Source of the DNA: Willaertia magna
Lineage: Eukaryota > Heterolobosea > Eutetramitea > Acrasida > Naegleriidae
DNA length: 18,163 nt
Assembly (NCBI GenBank): GCA_902984215.1
Contig: CADWAF010000102.1
Coordinates: 1-18,163 of the forward strand
Direction of reading: 5' to 3'
Part shown: positions 16,980-18,163 of the stretch, piece after piece
Numbering within the stretch: position 1 is the stretch's first letter
Layout of the letters: the number at the start of each line of letters is the position of its first letter
Made by a program: the position numbers and the translations under genes
The notes under the pieces: generated by a model
The model's database searches: none
The model's input: only the letters and a program-made list of their open reading frames with translations
Told to the model about the DNA's origin: nothing

Positions 16980-18122
16980 ATGAAATTATTTGTAACTGGT
17001 AGTAATAAAGAGGGACAATTAAATAGGACAAGTGGAGCTCTTCATAATTTAGTTGAAATGAAATTAAATTTTAAAATTAAAAGAATTGCATGTGGATTTT
17101 ATCACGTTTTAATTTTAACAGAAAATAATGAACTTTATGGTTGTGGAAGTAATTTACAAGGTGAGTTAGGATTAATAAATGATACAACAACCAAATTAAG
17201 TAATAAATTTGATTTCACAAGAATTGACAATTCAAAATTTAATGGAGAAATTAAATTAATTGAATGTGGTGCATATTATTCAACTTTATTAACAACAACA
17301 AATGAATTTTATTTAACTGGAAAAGGAGCTTATGGACAATTAGGTTTTGGAAATACAAATAATATTTTAGAATTTACAAAAAATAATTTTAATTTTGGAA
17401 AAATTAAATTAATTAAATGTGGTTCAAGTACAACCATTGTTTTAAATGAAGAGGGCAACTTGTATGTCAGTGGAGTAATTGTTGAACGTAAAAAAGTTTT
17501 TAATTTTGAACAAGTATTCTATTGTAATCCTGACATTGTAGATATTTGTTGTGGCGGTAGATTTATTTTAATTTTAGATAAATTTGGTAAAGCATTTAAG
17601 GTTAACGCTTTAGATAGTGTAGTTCAAATAGAAATTCCTTCTATAATTGGCAGTATTAAACAAATTGCTTATGCTCATAGTCGTTTTTATATTTTAAATG
17701 ATAAAAATAATTTATTTGAATACTTTGCTTTCTCTAAAGACGCTTGGTATGATTCAAAAACATTTAGTTATTTAAATATTAACAGAATTTATTCTGGTTT
17801 CGGACGTAAATTATATTTAGTTGCTTGTGACATTGACAATAATAATGAAGAATATTTAAGTGTTACTGATGAGTTTAATTATAAAGATATAACAGAGTTA
17901 ACAGGAACAACAATGAATGGAGATATGGAAAGATATTTATTTCCAATTATGGGTTACAACTTTGCTTATGTTGTAAATACAAATAATTTAAATTGTTTTG
18001 AAGAAAGTAAAGAAATTGAAAGAATGAAATATTTATTATTTAAACTACTGCAACATGGTGGTTATTGTAAAAACTCTTTTAAGGATATTTCAATTTCTTA
18101 TTATGAGAATTATAAAATATAA
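16980..18122 (+). CDS. RCC1-repeat (regulator of chromosome condensation-like) protein
   Basis: This single-exon gene encodes 380 residues. Clear RCC1-type units lie in the first half: LFVTGSNKEGQLN, IACGFYHVLILTENNELYGC followed by GSNLQGELGL, IECGAYYSTLLTTTNEFYLT followed by GAYGQLGFG, and IKCGSSTTIVLNEEGNLYVS. Later units are eroded (VDICCGGRFILILDKFGKAF, IKQIAYAHSRFYILND). The repeats build a seven-bladed propeller used as a protein-binding or GTPase-exchange platform. RCC1 itself acts on Ran, but most family members do not, and the divergence here argues against a Ran exchanger. The C-terminal 70 residues form no clear repeat and no BTB domain is visible. The start follows seven A. Confidence 0.88.
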   Translation: MKLFVTGSNKEGQLNRTSGALHNLVEMKLNFKIKRIACGFYHVLILTENNELYGCGSNLQGELGLINDTTTKLSNKFDFTRIDNSKFNGEIKLIECGAYYSTLLTTTNEFYLTGKGAYGQLGFGNTNNILEFTKNNFNFGKIKLIKCGSSTTIVLNEEGNLYVSGVIVERKKVFNFEQVFYCNPDIVDICCGGRFILILDKFGKAFKVNALDSVVQIEIPSIIGSIKQIAYAHSRFYILNDKNNLFEYFAFSKDAWYDSKTFSYLNINRIYSGFGRKLYLVACDIDNNNEEYLSVTDEFNYKDITELTGTTMNGDMERYLFPIMGYNFAYVVNTNNLNCFEESKEIERMKYLLFKLLQHGGYCKNSFKDISISYYENYKI

Positions 18123-18163
18123 CGCTAAATTTAGTGACAAAGAATTTGGTTATTTAACAAAGT
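18123..18163 (+). other. Right window edge
   Basis: These 41 bases are downstream of the RCC1-protein stop. Nothing is recognisable in them. Confidence 0.5.

Overview
The window is AT-rich eukaryotic nuclear DNA. Genes are packed tightly on both strands. Most are single-exon; the rest carry short GT-AG introns with GTAAGT, GTATGT or GTGAGT donors. Proteins contain Asn/Gln/Ser runs, and the standard code fits throughout. A double-PAS class III nucleotidyl cyclase, an RCC1-repeat protein, an RWP-RK protein, an E2F-partner DP factor and extreme gene compaction together suggest a free-living amoeboid protist. A heterolobosean (Naegleria/Willaertia-like) is my best guess and a dictyostelid-like amoebozoan the alternative. 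The sequence alone does not settle the species, and I see no prokaryotic, viral or mobile-element signature.

Layout. 1-1146 (-): 5' three exons of a four-helix membrane protein that runs off the left edge. 1605-3539 (+): PAS-PAS-cyclase. 3586-4191 (+): Siw14-type atypical dual-specificity phosphatase. 4421-6088 (+): DP transcription factor. 6093-6541 (-): two-exon ankyrin-like protein whose stop lies 4 bp from the DP stop. 6669-8366 (+): C2HC zinc finger plus a possible papain-like domain plus coiled coil. 8396-9079 (-): Lys-rich coiled-coil protein. 9199-10152 (-): YL1/VPS72. 10332-11208 (-): two-exon RWP-RK-like factor. 11832-12272 (+): prefoldin subunit 5. 12333-12972 (-): three-exon unknown protein. 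13004-14479 (+): four-exon ALKBH1, whose first exon carries a 14-bp tandem duplication that breaks the frame. 14576-14995 (-): unknown helical protein. 15078-16883 (-): two-exon PGAP4-like glycosyltransferase. 16980-18122 (+): RCC1-repeat protein.

The genes are mixed housekeeping functions rather than one pathway: chromatin and transcription (DP, VPS72, RWP-RK, ALKBH1), signalling (cyclase, Siw14-like phosphatase), protein folding (prefoldin), GPI-anchor modification (PGAP4) and a possible ubiquitin link (zinc finger/papain-like protein). Several pairs are head-to-head with 31-127 bp between start codons, or tail-to-tail with 4-61 bp between stops. Promoters are therefore very short or shared, and 3' untranslated regions must overlap. 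Nine of the fifteen start codons sit directly behind a run of A.

The most interesting items are the cyclase that keeps the substrate and transition-state residues but lacks both metal-binding aspartates, the frame-breaking duplication in ALKBH1, and the unrecognised zinc finger/papain-like protein.
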